The notes beneath the pieces were generated by a model. It saw only the letters and a list, made by a program, of their open reading frames with translations, was not told the DNA's origin and did no database searches. Positions 8,917-17,035 of a DNA stretch of 64,000 nt are shown here, piece after piece. The DNA lies in the NCBI RefSeq assembly GCF_002929805.1, contig NZ_PJJM01000082.1, positions 1 through 64,000 of the forward strand, written 5' to 3'. The translations under genes and the position numbers were made by a program. Source of the DNA: Cryobacterium sp. Y50. GTDB lineage: Bacteria > Actinomycetota > Actinomycetes > Actinomycetales > Microbacteriaceae. Position 1 is the first letter of the stretch. Each line of letters opens with the position of its first letter.

Positions 8917-9272
8917 GACTTGTCACCGATCGTACGTAGGTGGGCTGTGGGTTGCGGCTTTTCGAGCAGCTGGGTGAGGGTATCGGCGAAGGCGGTCCAG
9001 TTCACGCGTTGTTCGGCGAGCATGGCCCTGCCGTTCTCGTTCATTCCGTAATACTTGCGGTGCGGACCGCCGTCGGACGGCACGACATAGCTCGACAGCG
9101 CCCCCGCGCTGTACAGCCGGCGCAGGGTGCCGTAGACCGACGCGTCACCGACCTCATCGAGCCCGGCGGCGCGCAACCGGCGCACGATGTCATAGCCGTA
9201 GCCGTCATCTTCGACGATCACGGCCAGGACGGCCATGTCGAGCACCCCCTTGAGTAACTGGGTGGTATCCAT
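8913..9272 (-). CDS. PadR family transcriptional regulator
   Basis: This 119-residue winged-helix repressor matches the PadR family from MDTTQLLKGVLDMAVLAVI through the wing sequence DASVYGTLRRLYSAG to the terminal helix. The internal ATG at 9272 is preferred to one 42 bases upstream because GAAGGGAAG lies just before it and family members begin at this point. It overlaps the HAAS gene by four bases (ATGA), so the pair is one unit, probably autoregulated. The ligand is unknown. Confidence 0.9.
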   Translation of the reverse strand: MDTTQLLKGVLDMAVLAVIVEDDGYGYDIVRRLRAAGLDEVGDASVYGTLRRLYSAGALSSYVVPSDGGPHRKYYGMNENGRAMLAEQRVNWTAFADTLTQLLEKPQPTAHLRTIGDKS

Positions 9273-9361
9273 CGGCTTCCCTTCGATCGGCCTGACCCTC
9301 AACGCACCCCACACTACTACGCAATCCGCGCTACCGTGCCATGCGCAATCTGAACCCTCGC

Positions 9362-9380
9362 GCCGAGCCTTGAGTTTCCG
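9362..9380 (+). repeat. Partial copy of the 6710-6790 repeat unit
   Basis: GCCGAGCCTTGAGTTTCCG matches the first 17 bases of the unit at 6710 with one mismatch and lies between the PadR and OsmC genes. The remaining arms are missing, so it looks like a decayed half-element. Confidence 0.5.
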
Positions 9381-9387
9381 CTACATC

Positions 9388-9870
9388 TCAGGTGACCGTG
9401 ACCGGCTCGTGACCGACCGGAAAGTTCACCGAGGCCGCGATAAAGCATTCGCGGGCGGCCTCAGCGTGCAGGGACTGCGCGAACTCAATCTGCTCGGGGT
9501 CGGTAATCGTGACCCGTGGCCGCAAGGTCACCGTCGTGAAGTGGCCGCCACCTCCCGACACCTGTTCCATCGTGCCGACCGGGGTATCCGTATACGCCGT
9601 CACCGTGACCCCGTTTCGGGCCGCCACGTGCAGATACGACAGCAGGTGGCACTGGCTGAGCGCGGCGAGCAGCAGTTCCTCAGGGTTCCAGCGGTCGTTG
9701 TCGCCGTGAAAAGTCGGGTCCGACGAGCCGCTGATCGGTAACTTCTCAGCGGAAGCCCGCCCGGCCGGCGAAATCAGATGGTCGCGCCCATAGGCACGGT
9801 AATGGCTTGTTCCGGTGCCGCGATTGCCGGTCCACTCGACCCGCACCGCATATTCGTGCACTCCGTTCAT
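9388..9870 (-). CDS. OsmC family protein
   Basis: The 160-residue protein belongs to the OsmC/Ohr superfamily of thiol-dependent hydroperoxide reductases. It has the family block WNPEELLLAALSQCHLLSYLHVAA, whose cysteine at about residue 74 corresponds to the first redox cysteine. The second catalytic cysteine appears in AARECFIAASVNFP near residue 145. It should detoxify organic hydroperoxides in the cytoplasm, although some members have other roles. The ATG is preceded by AGAGGAG. It is divergent from the second gabT, with a repeat-rich 107-base intergenic region between them. Confidence 0.88.
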   Translation of the reverse strand: MNGVHEYAVRVEWTGNRGTGTSHYRAYGRDHLISPAGRASAEKLPISGSSDPTFHGDNDRWNPEELLLAALSQCHLLSYLHVAARNGVTVTAYTDTPVGTMEQVSGGGGHFTTVTLRPRVTITDPEQIEFAQSLHAEAARECFIAASVNFPVGHEPVTVT

Positions 9871-9886
9871 ATTTCTCCTCTATCTA

Positions 9887-9916
9887 TGCAAGATTCTGCT
9901 TTACAAGATTCTTGCA
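9887..9916. promoter_or_regulatory. Putative operator between osmC and gabT2
   Basis: TGCAAGA (9887-9893) and TCTTGCA (9910-9916) form a perfect inverted repeat. CAAGATTCT also occurs twice as a direct repeat (9889-9897 and 9904-9912). The site lies just upstream of the osmC start, in a region shared with the divergent gabT2, and is likely to bind a dimeric regulator of unknown identity. Confidence 0.45.
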
Positions 9917-9977
9917 GGCTGCTCAGGAACACCGCGCCCTCGGTCGGTCCAGCACAATTGGGTACAGTTGGATCATC

Positions 9978-11366
9978 ATGACTGACACTCTCACGAACTC
10001 TGCCACCGTTGCCGCCACCACTTACTCTGTAGCGCAGGAACGAAAGATCGTCACGGCCATTCCCGGTCCGATCTCGGCGGCACTGCACGAGCGACGTCGG
10101 GCAGTCGTCTCCGACGGAGTCAGTTCCATGCTGCCCGTCTACATTGCCAAGGCCAACGGAGCGATCCTGGTCGACGTGGACGGCAACCAGTTCATCGACC
10201 TCGGTGCCGGCATCGGCGTCACCACGATCGGACACACCGAAACGAGCGTCGTCGCGGCCGCCGTCGAACAGTCCCAGGACTTCCTCCACACCCTGTTCAC
10301 AGTGACCCCCTACGAAGAATACGTTCGGGTCGCCGAGCTGCTCGCCGAGCACACCCCCGGTGACTTTGCCAAGAAAAGCGTACTCATCAACTCCGGCGCC
10401 GAAGCCGTCGAGAACGGCGTGAAGATCGCCCGCAAGTACACCGGCCGTCGAGCCGTCGCGGTGCTCGACCACGCCTACCACGGCCGTACCGTGCTGACCA
10501 TGGCCATGAATTACAAGGCCATGCCCTACGCCACCGGTTACGGCCCGCTCGCCAGCGACGTCTACCACGCACCGAGCTCCTACCCGTATCACGACGGTCT
10601 CACCGGGGCCGAAGCGGCCGCGCGCACCGTTGCCTACCTCGACAAGGTAATCGGGGCATCCGACCTGGCCTGCCTCGTCGTCGAACCCATTCAGGGTGAG
10701 GGTGGTTTCATGGTGCCGGCGGATGGCTACCTGCCCGCCCTGCAGAAATGGTGCACCAAAAACGGTGTCGTCATGATCGCCGACGAAATTCAGAGTGGAA
10801 TGGCCCGCACCGGAAAGTACTACGCAAGCGAGCACTTCGGTTGGATCCCCGACCTCGTCCTCACCGCCAAGGGCATCGCCGGCGGCTTCCCGCTCGCGGC
10901 CGTCACCGGCCGCGCCGAGATCATGGACGCCTCCCAGGCCGGCGGCCTCGGCGGCACCTTCGGCGGCAACCCCGTCTCCTGCGCCGCGGCGATCGCCGTG
11001 TTCGACGCGATCGAGGCCAACAACCTGCTCGCTCAGGCGCAGCGCATCGAGAAGTCCCTCACCGCGGGTCTGACCGCTCTGAAGAACAAGTACGACATCA
11101 TCGGTGAGATTCGCGGCCGCGGCGCCATGATGGCGATCGAACTCGTGCAGCCCGGTACCGGCTACACGACGAAGGCCCCGAACGCCGCTGCGGTGACCGC
11201 CATCTCCGCATACGCCAGCCAGAACGGCGTGCTGCTGCTCACCGCCGGCACCTACGGCAACGTGCTGCGGTTCCTGCCGAGCCTCGCGCTCTCCGATGCG
11301 CTCATCATCGACGCCCTCTCGGTGATCGACGATGCTATCGCTGCACTGACCGCGCCCACCCGCTGA
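9978..11366 (+). CDS. gabT: 4-aminobutyrate transaminase (copy 2)
   Basis: This 462-residue class III PLP aminotransferase carries the same landmarks as copy 1: NSGAEAVENGVKIARKYTG, VVEPIQGEGGF, the cofactor aspartate in IADEIQSGMARTG and the PLP lysine in LTAKGIAGGFPLAAV. The ATG at 9978 is chosen because homology with copy 1 begins soon after it and a longer in-frame extension looks unlike coding sequence. A TACAGT box lies nine bases upstream. The asparaginase gene follows after only four bases, so the two are probably one operon for amino-acid nitrogen catabolism. Two divergent GabT copies in one window suggest split roles, for example GABA versus 5-aminovalerate, but this is inference. 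Confidence 0.92.
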   Translation: MTDTLTNSATVAATTYSVAQERKIVTAIPGPISAALHERRRAVVSDGVSSMLPVYIAKANGAILVDVDGNQFIDLGAGIGVTTIGHTETSVVAAAVEQSQDFLHTLFTVTPYEEYVRVAELLAEHTPGDFAKKSVLINSGAEAVENGVKIARKYTGRRAVAVLDHAYHGRTVLTMAMNYKAMPYATGYGPLASDVYHAPSSYPYHDGLTGAEAAARTVAYLDKVIGASDLACLVVEPIQGEGGFMVPADGYLPALQKWCTKNGVVMIADEIQSGMARTGKYYASEHFGWIPDLVLTAKGIAGGFPLAAVTGRAEIMDASQAGGLGGTFGGNPVSCAAAIAVFDAIEANNLLAQAQRIEKSLTAGLTALKNKYDIIGEIRGRGAMMAIELVQPGTGYTTKAPNAAAVTAISAYASQNGVLLLTAGTYGNVLRFLPSLALSDALIIDALSVIDDAIAALTAPTR

Positions 11367-11370
11367 CGCC

Positions 11371-12363
11371 GTGACTGAAACTTTCACGGTTGACGGTTCC
11401 GTCGAGCTCGCCGTCGTCGAACGCAGCGGGTTCATCGAATCCCGGCACGCTGGTTCGGCTGTCGTGCTCGGTACCAACGGCGAAGTGCTGCGTGCCCTCG
11501 GCGATGTCACCAGCGCCGTCTTTCCGCGCTCGGCCATGAAACCGTTCCAGGCTGTCGCGGTCATGGCGAGTGGCGTCGCCCTACGGGGAGCGGATGCTGC
11601 CATCGCCACCGCGAGTCACATCGGTACCGCGGAACACATCGCACTGGTTCGCGGGCTGCTCGCCCGGGCCGGAGTGCCCGAAACGGCACTCGCCTGCCCG
11701 GCGGCGTGGCCGATCGACTCCGCCGCGCGGGATGCGCTGGTGAAACGCGGGGCCGGCAAAGCTCCGGTGTACATGGAGTGCTCGGGCAAGCACGCGGCAA
11801 TGCTCGTCGCCTGCCAGCAGAACGGCTGGGCGATCGAGGGTTATCTGGAGCCGGAGCATCCGCTGCAAAAACGTATTCTCGACGTGCTCGAGCGGTTCAC
11901 CGGCGAACGTCCGCTGGCCTCGGGCATTGATGGTTGCGGCGCTCCCGTGCACGCCATTTCGCTCATCGGCCTGGCCCGCGGCATCGCCCGCATCGCCACG
12001 AGCAAGTCCAACTCGCCGTTCGCGATCTACCGTGAAGCCGGTTTTCTGGCCGAAGCTGTTCGTGCCAACGGCTGGGTCGTGGCCGGCTCAGGTCACTCCG
12101 ACAGCATCGTCATCGACCGGCTCGGCCTGTTCGTGAAGGGCGGCGCCGAGGGCATCATGGTGGCCGCCGCCGAAAACGGCACCACCGTGGCGCTGAAGAT
12201 TCTGGACGGCAACCTGCGCGCCGCAGCGGCGGTTGCCGTGGGTCTGCTCGCCGACGCCGGTGCGATCAAGCGACTGGATGTCGAAGAGTTACTGCCTGAG
12301 CTCGGCCTCACCGTGACCGGCGGTGGCCGGCCGGTGGGGGAAATTCGCGCCAGCTACGTCTAA
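11371..12363 (+). CDS. Asparaginase (PF06089-type family)
   Basis: This 330-residue enzyme resembles the bacterial asparaginase family unrelated to E. coli AnsA/AnsB. It has the N-terminal blocks VERSGFIESRHAGSAVV and SAVFPRSAMKPFQAVA, then the conserved ECSGKHAAMLVACQ near residue 135 and IDGCGAPVHAIS near residue 188. It should hydrolyse L-asparagine (or a related amide) in the cytoplasm. GTG is the start; it lies four bases after the gabT2 stop, consistent with translational coupling. An inverted repeat about 20 bases past its stop may terminate the operon. Confidence 0.85.
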   Translation: MTETFTVDGSVELAVVERSGFIESRHAGSAVVLGTNGEVLRALGDVTSAVFPRSAMKPFQAVAVMASGVALRGADAAIATASHIGTAEHIALVRGLLARAGVPETALACPAAWPIDSAARDALVKRGAGKAPVYMECSGKHAAMLVACQQNGWAIEGYLEPEHPLQKRILDVLERFTGERPLASGIDGCGAPVHAISLIGLARGIARIATSKSNSPFAIYREAGFLAEAVRANGWVVAGSGHSDSIVIDRLGLFVKGGAEGIMVAAAENGTTVALKILDGNLRAAAAVAVGLLADAGAIKRLDVEELLPELGLTVTGGGRPVGEIRASYV

Positions 12364-12382
12364 CCGAGTCGATGGCGACGGC

Positions 12383-12399
12383 CCGTGCAATCTGCACGG
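12383..12399 (+). terminator. Short stem-loop after the asparaginase gene
   Basis: CCGTGCA and TGCACGG form a perfect seven-base-pair stem around an ATC loop, 20 bases past the asparaginase stop. There is no clear U-tract, so intrinsic termination is only a possibility. Confidence 0.35.
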
Positions 12400-12646
12400 T
12401 GACTTCGGGTAATTGCAACTTTGCCACCAGGCGGTGCACCCGGTTGACCACCGCTGAGGTGAGCGAATCAATGCCTGCATAGACGCTGCCCACCGCGATC
12501 TGACCGCCGATGTCGGCGGCCAGCCACGGTTTGTGATCGCGTGCGATTACGTGGTGGTGCAAGGGCGCCCTCGATCTCGACGATCTGCGCGACCGGCTTG
12601 CCCGAATCGGGCGGGTCCCGGCGGACCGGCTCGTCGCTCCTCGCGT
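12400..12646. other. Non-coding stretch with possible gene remnants
   Basis: No intact gene is recognised between the asparaginase and potC. On the minus strand, 12308-12562 encodes an open frame with protein-like composition (AADIGGQIAVGSVYAGIDS) but no recognisable domain and an implausible start. On the plus strand, the bases ending in a TAG at 12648-12650 encode ALDLDDLRDRLARIGRVPAD, which reads like the C-terminus of a lost gene. I interpret the area as a decayed junction, with low certainty. Confidence 0.3.
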
Positions 12647-13453
12647 CTAGCTGAGCCTGGCCAGGCGTCGCGCCTTGGCCGCTCCCGCCACCTGCACCGT
12701 CACGACCACGATGATGGCAATAATGAACACGGCCGAGGCGAGCACGTTGGCCTCAGCCGGAATGCCGCGGGCCGCCGAAATATAGATATATTTTGGGAAT
12801 GTCGACACCGCGCCGGAGTTGAAGTTCGTGATGATGAAGTCATCGAAGGACAGGGCGAACGACAGCAGAGCGGCTGCGAGGATCCCCGGCAACAACAACG
12901 GAAAGGTGATGCGGGCGAACACTTGCGCGGCAGAACCGTAGAGGTCACGACCAGCCTCTTCGAGCGCCGGGTCGAGGCTCGCGACCCGGGCCTTGACCGT
13001 GACCACCACGAAACTGATGCAGAACATGGTGTGAGCGAGAATGATCGTCAGCATGTCTTTCGGCACCCCGACCGACAAAAACTGTGCAGCCAGGCCGGCA
13101 CCGAGCACGACCTCCGGGGTCGCCATCGGCAGAAACAGCAGCAGGCTGGTCTGCGACCGAAACTTGAACCGGTAGCGCACGATGGCGATCGCGATCATGG
13201 TGCCGAAGGTCGTCGCAATAACGGTGGCGACAACCCCGATGAACAGGCTGTTGCCGAAGGCTTGACAGACGGCTCCGTTCTGCACATTGCAGACGCCCCG
13301 CCATTTATCTAAGGTGAAGCCCTGCCAGGTGATGTTCGACTTGAGCGAGTCGTTGAAGGAGTAGACGAAGGTGTACCCGATCGGAATCATCAGGAACAGC
13401 AGGGCCAAGGCACTGTAAGCCGGCAGCAACCATTTGCCGAGGGAGAGTTTCAC
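12647..13453 (-). CDS. potC: Spermidine/putrescine ABC transporter permease PotC
   Basis: This 268-residue inner-membrane permease has about six membrane segments and the binding-protein-dependent permease loop around EEAGRDLYGSAAQVFARITFP. The family-typical sequence SFALSFDDFIITNFNSG follows near residue 200. It forms the translocation channel with PotB. Its start overlaps the potB stop by four bases. It is the last gene of potD-potA-potB-potC. Substrate (putrescine or spermidine) is inferred from the whole operon and the nearby putrescine-degradation genes. Confidence 0.93.
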   Translation of the reverse strand: MKLSLGKWLLPAYSALALLFLMIPIGYTFVYSFNDSLKSNITWQGFTLDKWRGVCNVQNGAVCQAFGNSLFIGVVATVIATTFGTMIAIAIVRYRFKFRSQTSLLLFLPMATPEVVLGAGLAAQFLSVGVPKDMLTIILAHTMFCISFVVVTVKARVASLDPALEEAGRDLYGSAAQVFARITFPLLLPGILAAALLSFALSFDDFIITNFNSGAVSTFPKYIYISAARGIPAEANVLASAVFIIAIIVVVTVQVAGAAKARRLARLS

Positions 13454-14400
13454 AGCAGCTCCTCCGTTCCGGATCGTTTGACGTAGATGCTGACGATCAC
13501 CAGGATCACGGTCATCAGAATGATCGACAGGGCAGCGGCTGCCGGAAAGTTCTGCAGCACCAGAAAGTTGGTTTCAATCACGTTACCCATCATCTGGGTG
13601 CCGGTACCGCCGAGAAAGTCCCGGCTGGCATTGATATAGTCGCCCGCCGCGGGAATGAAGGTGAGCAACGTGCCCGCGACGATACCGGGCATCGACAGCG
13701 GAATGGTGACCTTGCGGAACACGTGGAACGGGCTCGCGTACAGGTCGCTGCCCGCCTCGAGGTAGCGCACGTCGAGCCGCTCAAGGGTCGTGTAGAGCGG
13801 CAGGGTCATGAACGGAATGAAGTTATAGGTGAGACCGAAGATCACCGAGAACGCGGTGCCGGTCACGTGCGCTTCCGGCGCCATCAGCGACAGTGCCTTG
13901 AGCGTCTGCACCACGAAGGACTCATCGGAGAACAGTTGCTTCCAGGCCAGGGTGCGCAGCAGAAAGCTGATGAAGAACGGCGCGATCACGAGCACGAGCA
14001 TGAGGCTCTGCAGTAGCGGCCACTTTCGCGCCTTCACCCCGATGAAGTAGGCCAACGGGTAGCTGATCAGCAGAGCGAAGAACGTCGCCGCGAGCGCATA
14101 ACTGAACGAACGCACGATGTGCGGCCAGTAAGTCGTGACAACTTCGACGTAGTTCTGCCAGCGGAAGGCGTAATCGTACTGACCGATATCCCCGAACTCC
14201 CGCGGCGCCTGGAACGAGGTCAGCAAAAGCGACACCAGCGGGGTGAGAAAGAACAGCACCAGATACAGGATGCCCGGCAGCAGCAGAAACAAGGCCACCG
14301 GGCTGCGGCGCCTGGCGGCCGGATCGGTCGACGGCGCGGTCGTGGGTGGCGGCGCGGTCGTGGGTGGCGGCGCGGTCGAGGAAAATGCGGCGAAGGCCAT
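13450..14400 (-). CDS. potB: Spermidine/putrescine ABC transporter permease PotB
   Basis: This 316-residue permease has a Pro/Thr-rich N-terminal stretch (APPPTTAPPPTTAPSTDP) before the first membrane helix LFLLLPGILYLVLFFLTPL. It carries the EAA-type loop YLEAGSDLYASPFHVFRKVTIP near residue 215. The ATG at 14400 is chosen because it lies one base after the potA stop and gives the normal family length; a longer frame exists upstream but runs through potA. It pairs with PotC to form the membrane channel. Confidence 0.93.
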   Translation of the reverse strand: MAFAAFSSTAPPPTTAPPPTTAPSTDPAARRRSPVALFLLLPGILYLVLFFLTPLVSLLLTSFQAPREFGDIGQYDYAFRWQNYVEVVTTYWPHIVRSFSYALAATFFALLISYPLAYFIGVKARKWPLLQSLMLVLVIAPFFISFLLRTLAWKQLFSDESFVVQTLKALSLMAPEAHVTGTAFSVIFGLTYNFIPFMTLPLYTTLERLDVRYLEAGSDLYASPFHVFRKVTIPLSMPGIVAGTLLTFIPAAGDYINASRDFLGGTGTQMMGNVIETNFLVLQNFPAAAALSIILMTVILVIVSIYVKRSGTEELL

Positions 14401-14401
14401 C

Positions 14402-15601
14402 TCAGGCCTCCTCGAGCTCCGTGAGCAGCGATGACCGACGCTGCTGGGCGATTGTCTTGGTGTCGAGGTCGGCTTCGAATCTCGGACTCTGGGCGGGATC
14501 GTCGTCGAGACCGAAGCCGTGGACGACATTCCAGCTGAGCCAACAAGAGGCGCCGACGTGCGCGGCCGGGCCGAAGACCATGTTCTGGGCGAATACCACC
14601 AGGGTGCCGACGCCCGGCACGTCGACGAGGTATTGCGTGCTGACCCCGCTGAACGACACATCGATGACCCGGCCCGGGCCCAGCACGTTGCGGCCGGTGT
14701 CCTGGACCGGTGCTTCAGCGTGCAGGATGACCTTCTCGGGACGCACACCGATGGTGACTTCGCCCGACACTCGGTGGGCTCGCTCCAGCGGCACCACGAT
14801 CTTCTGGCCAGAAACGTCGACGGCGATGGCGGTGCTCGTGGTGGACACGACCGGACCGGTGAACAGGTTGGACTGGCCCAGAAAGTTTGCGACGAACGAG
14901 GTCTTGGGTAGTTCGTAAAGCTGCTGCGGCTCACCCATCTGCTCGATTCGGCCCTTGTTCATGACCGCGATGGTGTCGGCCATGGTCATGGCTTCCTCCT
15001 GGTCGTGGGTCACGTGCAGAAAGGTCAGGCCCACCTCCTCCTGGATGGTTTTCAGTTCGAGCTGCATCTGACGCCGCAGTTTGAGGTCGAGGGCGCCGAG
15101 CGGCTCATCGAGCAGCAGCAGCGCCGGCCGATTGACGATGGCGCGAGCGAGGGCAACGCGTTGTTGCTGGCCGCCGGATAGTTGCTGCGGTTTACGGTGG
15201 GCGAGGTGGTCGAGCTCCACCAGGAGAAGCGCCTCGTGCGCCTTGGCCACCGGGCCTGCGATTTTGCGTCGGCGCAGCCCGAAGGCGACGTTCTCCAGCA
15301 CGGTCATGTGCGGAAACAGTGCGTAGCTCTGGAACACGGTGTTGACCGGACGTTGAAAGGATTTCCGATTCGTCACATCCGCTCCCGCGATCAGGATGCG
15401 GCCGCTGGTCGGTTCTTCCAGTCCGGCGACGAGGCGGAGGGTCGTCGTTTTTCCGCAGCCCGAGGGGCCCAGCAGCGCGAAGAACGATCCGGCCGGAATG
15501 GTGAGGTTGAGGTTTTCAATGGCGGTGAACCCGGGGAAACGTTTTTCGATGCCGACCAGTTCCAGGTCAGCACCACGATCGGCGAACGCACCGACGGCCA
15601 T
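14402..15601 (-). CDS. potA: Spermidine/putrescine ABC transporter ATPase PotA
   Basis: This 399-residue ABC ATPase energises polyamine uptake. It shows Walker A GPSGCGKTT near residue 45, the signature LSGGQQQRVALARAI near residue 142 and Walker B LLLLDEPLGALD near residue 163. The H-loop follows in HVTHDQEEAMTMAD. The C-terminal third forms the TOBE-type regulatory domain (GVRPEKVILHAE). It starts on the base shared with the potD stop and is followed after one base by potB, so all four genes are tightly coupled. Confidence 0.95.
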   Translation of the reverse strand: MAVGAFADRGADLELVGIEKRFPGFTAIENLNLTIPAGSFFALLGPSGCGKTTTLRLVAGLEEPTSGRILIAGADVTNRKSFQRPVNTVFQSYALFPHMTVLENVAFGLRRRKIAGPVAKAHEALLLVELDHLAHRKPQQLSGGQQQRVALARAIVNRPALLLLDEPLGALDLKLRRQMQLELKTIQEEVGLTFLHVTHDQEEAMTMADTIAVMNKGRIEQMGEPQQLYELPKTSFVANFLGQSNLFTGPVVSTTSTAIAVDVSGQKIVVPLERAHRVSGEVTIGVRPEKVILHAEAPVQDTGRNVLGPGRVIDVSFSGVSTQYLVDVPGVGTLVVFAQNMVFGPAAHVGASCWLSWNVVHGFGLDDDPAQSPRFEADLDTKTIAQQRRSSLLTELEEA

Positions 15602-16815
15602 CAGGCTGCGCCCAGCAGGATCGCCTGGAACTGGTTATTGAACGTCTGCTCTTCGGTGCCGTCGAGACCGCGAAAGACGTAGGCGTTGGCGAGAGTGGCA
15701 TCGTCGGGAAAGATCAGCGGGTCTTCGGCCAACGCCGGGTCGATGGCCATCATGGCTTCCTTGGCCCCGACGACCGGGGTGATGTAGTTGACATAGGCGG
15801 CGACCTCGGCAGCGACGGCCGGGTCGTAGTAGTAGTTGATGAGCTCCTCGACATTCTTCTTACCGGGCGAGCCGATCGGCACCACGAAGTTGTCGTTCCA
15901 GAGGGTGCCACCCCTCTCGGGAACGATGAAGCCCCACTTGTCGCCGTTTTCGGCGTTGAGCTGCACGATGTCGCCGGACCAGACGATGGCGGCGAGGGTG
16001 TCTTCGTTGGCGAGGTCTTCCTTATAGGAGTTGCCCTTGATGTTTCGGATCTGGCCGTCAGAGACCTGCTTCTCGAATTCGTCGATAGCCGCGGTGAACT
16101 CATCTTCGCCCCAGTCGCCGGAGATGTCGACGCCTTGATCGAGCATGATCAGGCCCATCGTGTCGCGCATTTCGGAGAGCACACCGACGCGGCCCTTCAG
16201 GTCGGCAGCCCAAAGGTCTTCGACCGAGGCCAACCCCTGGGGATACTTCTCCTTGTTCCAAGCCAGACCCGCGAAGCCACCCTGCCACGGCACGCTCATG
16301 GCCCGCCCCGGGTCGAAGTCGACGTCCTGCAGCGACGGCAGCAGATTGGCGAGGTTGGGAATGTTGGCGTGATCGAGTTCCTGGGTGTAGCCGAATCGAA
16401 TCATGCGGCTGACCATCCAGTCGGTCAGACAGGCGACATCGGCACCGATGTCCTGGCCAAGGGCGAGCTGGTCCTTGACCTTGCCGTAATAGGAGTTGTT
16501 ATCGTCGACGGCTTCGGTGTACTTGACCGAAATGCCGGTCTGTGCCTTGAACGCGTCGAGGGTCGGATAGCTGCCGGCATCATCCACGTCGATGTAGAGC
16601 GCCCAGTTGTCCCAGCGGATGGACTTGTCAGTGGCCGAGGTATCGGCCGCGGCGGTGGGTTTGGCCGTGGCGCCGGAGGAGCACGCGGCGAGCGCGAGCG
16701 CGGTAGCGCCGGCACCGGCGCCGGCCAGCAGTGTACGACGGCCCATTTGCGAGTTCTGCGCCCGACGAATGAGCTGGCGGATCATGGGATCAGCAGGCAG
16801 CGGCTTGGACTTCAT
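15601..16815 (-). CDS. potD: Spermidine/putrescine-binding lipoprotein PotD
   Basis: This 404-residue extracytoplasmic solute-binding protein delivers polyamine to PotBC. Residues 25-50 resemble a twin-arginine lipoprotein signal (GRRTLLAGAGAGATALALAAC) with lipobox LAAC. The mature part begins SIRWDNWALYIDV and contains the family-typical ALGQDIGADVACLTDWMVSR and WNKEKYP. The ATG is preceded by TAGGAGA. It is the first gene of the pot operon and faces a 220-base, relatively AT-rich intergenic region shared with ald. Putrescine versus spermidine preference is not determined by sequence reading. Confidence 0.92.
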   Translation of the reverse strand: MKSKPLPADPMIRQLIRRAQNSQMGRRTLLAGAGAGATALALAACSSGATAKPTAAADTSATDKSIRWDNWALYIDVDDAGSYPTLDAFKAQTGISVKYTEAVDDNNSYYGKVKDQLALGQDIGADVACLTDWMVSRMIRFGYTQELDHANIPNLANLLPSLQDVDFDPGRAMSVPWQGGFAGLAWNKEKYPQGLASVEDLWAADLKGRVGVLSEMRDTMGLIMLDQGVDISGDWGEDEFTAAIDEFEKQVSDGQIRNIKGNSYKEDLANEDTLAAIVWSGDIVQLNAENGDKWGFIVPERGGTLWNDNFVVPIGSPGKKNVEELINYYYDPAVAAEVAAYVNYITPVVGAKEAMMAIDPALAEDPLIFPDDATLANAYVFRGLDGTEEQTFNNQFQAILLGAA

Positions 16816-16902
16816 CTGGTTCTCCTAGCATTCTGAGCACGCAGACGGTCAGGGCTAACGACGTTGCGAGTTGGTCGATAGTTGCACATATCGGTGGAAA
16901 TT

Positions 16903-16916
16903 ACACTTAAAAGTGT
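16903..16916. promoter_or_regulatory. Inverted repeat in the potD-ald intergenic region
   Basis: ACACTT and AAGTGT form an inverted repeat with an AA centre inside the 220-base region between divergent potD and ald. The surrounding sequence is unusually AT-rich for this genome. It is a candidate operator for either or both genes. Confidence 0.35.
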
Positions 16917-17035
16917 TCAAAACATTGATCTTGGAACCGATTTGTCACGAAATCAGCACATACTTGCAACATTCGCCCGTGAAATCGTCGCTTCACCGAG
17001 ACTAGGGTGGTGGCCAGGAGCGAGAGAGGGACACC

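Noticed and set aside
9867-11609. 580-codon open frame antisense to gabT copy 2
   Set aside because: It mirrors the third-position GC bias of the transaminase gene, has no recognisable domain and is rich in the His/Asp/Gly typical of antisense shadows.
13450-14934. Longer potB start reaching into potA
   Set aside because: The extension is out of frame with, and overlaps, a fully conserved potA; ATG 14400 gives the family length.
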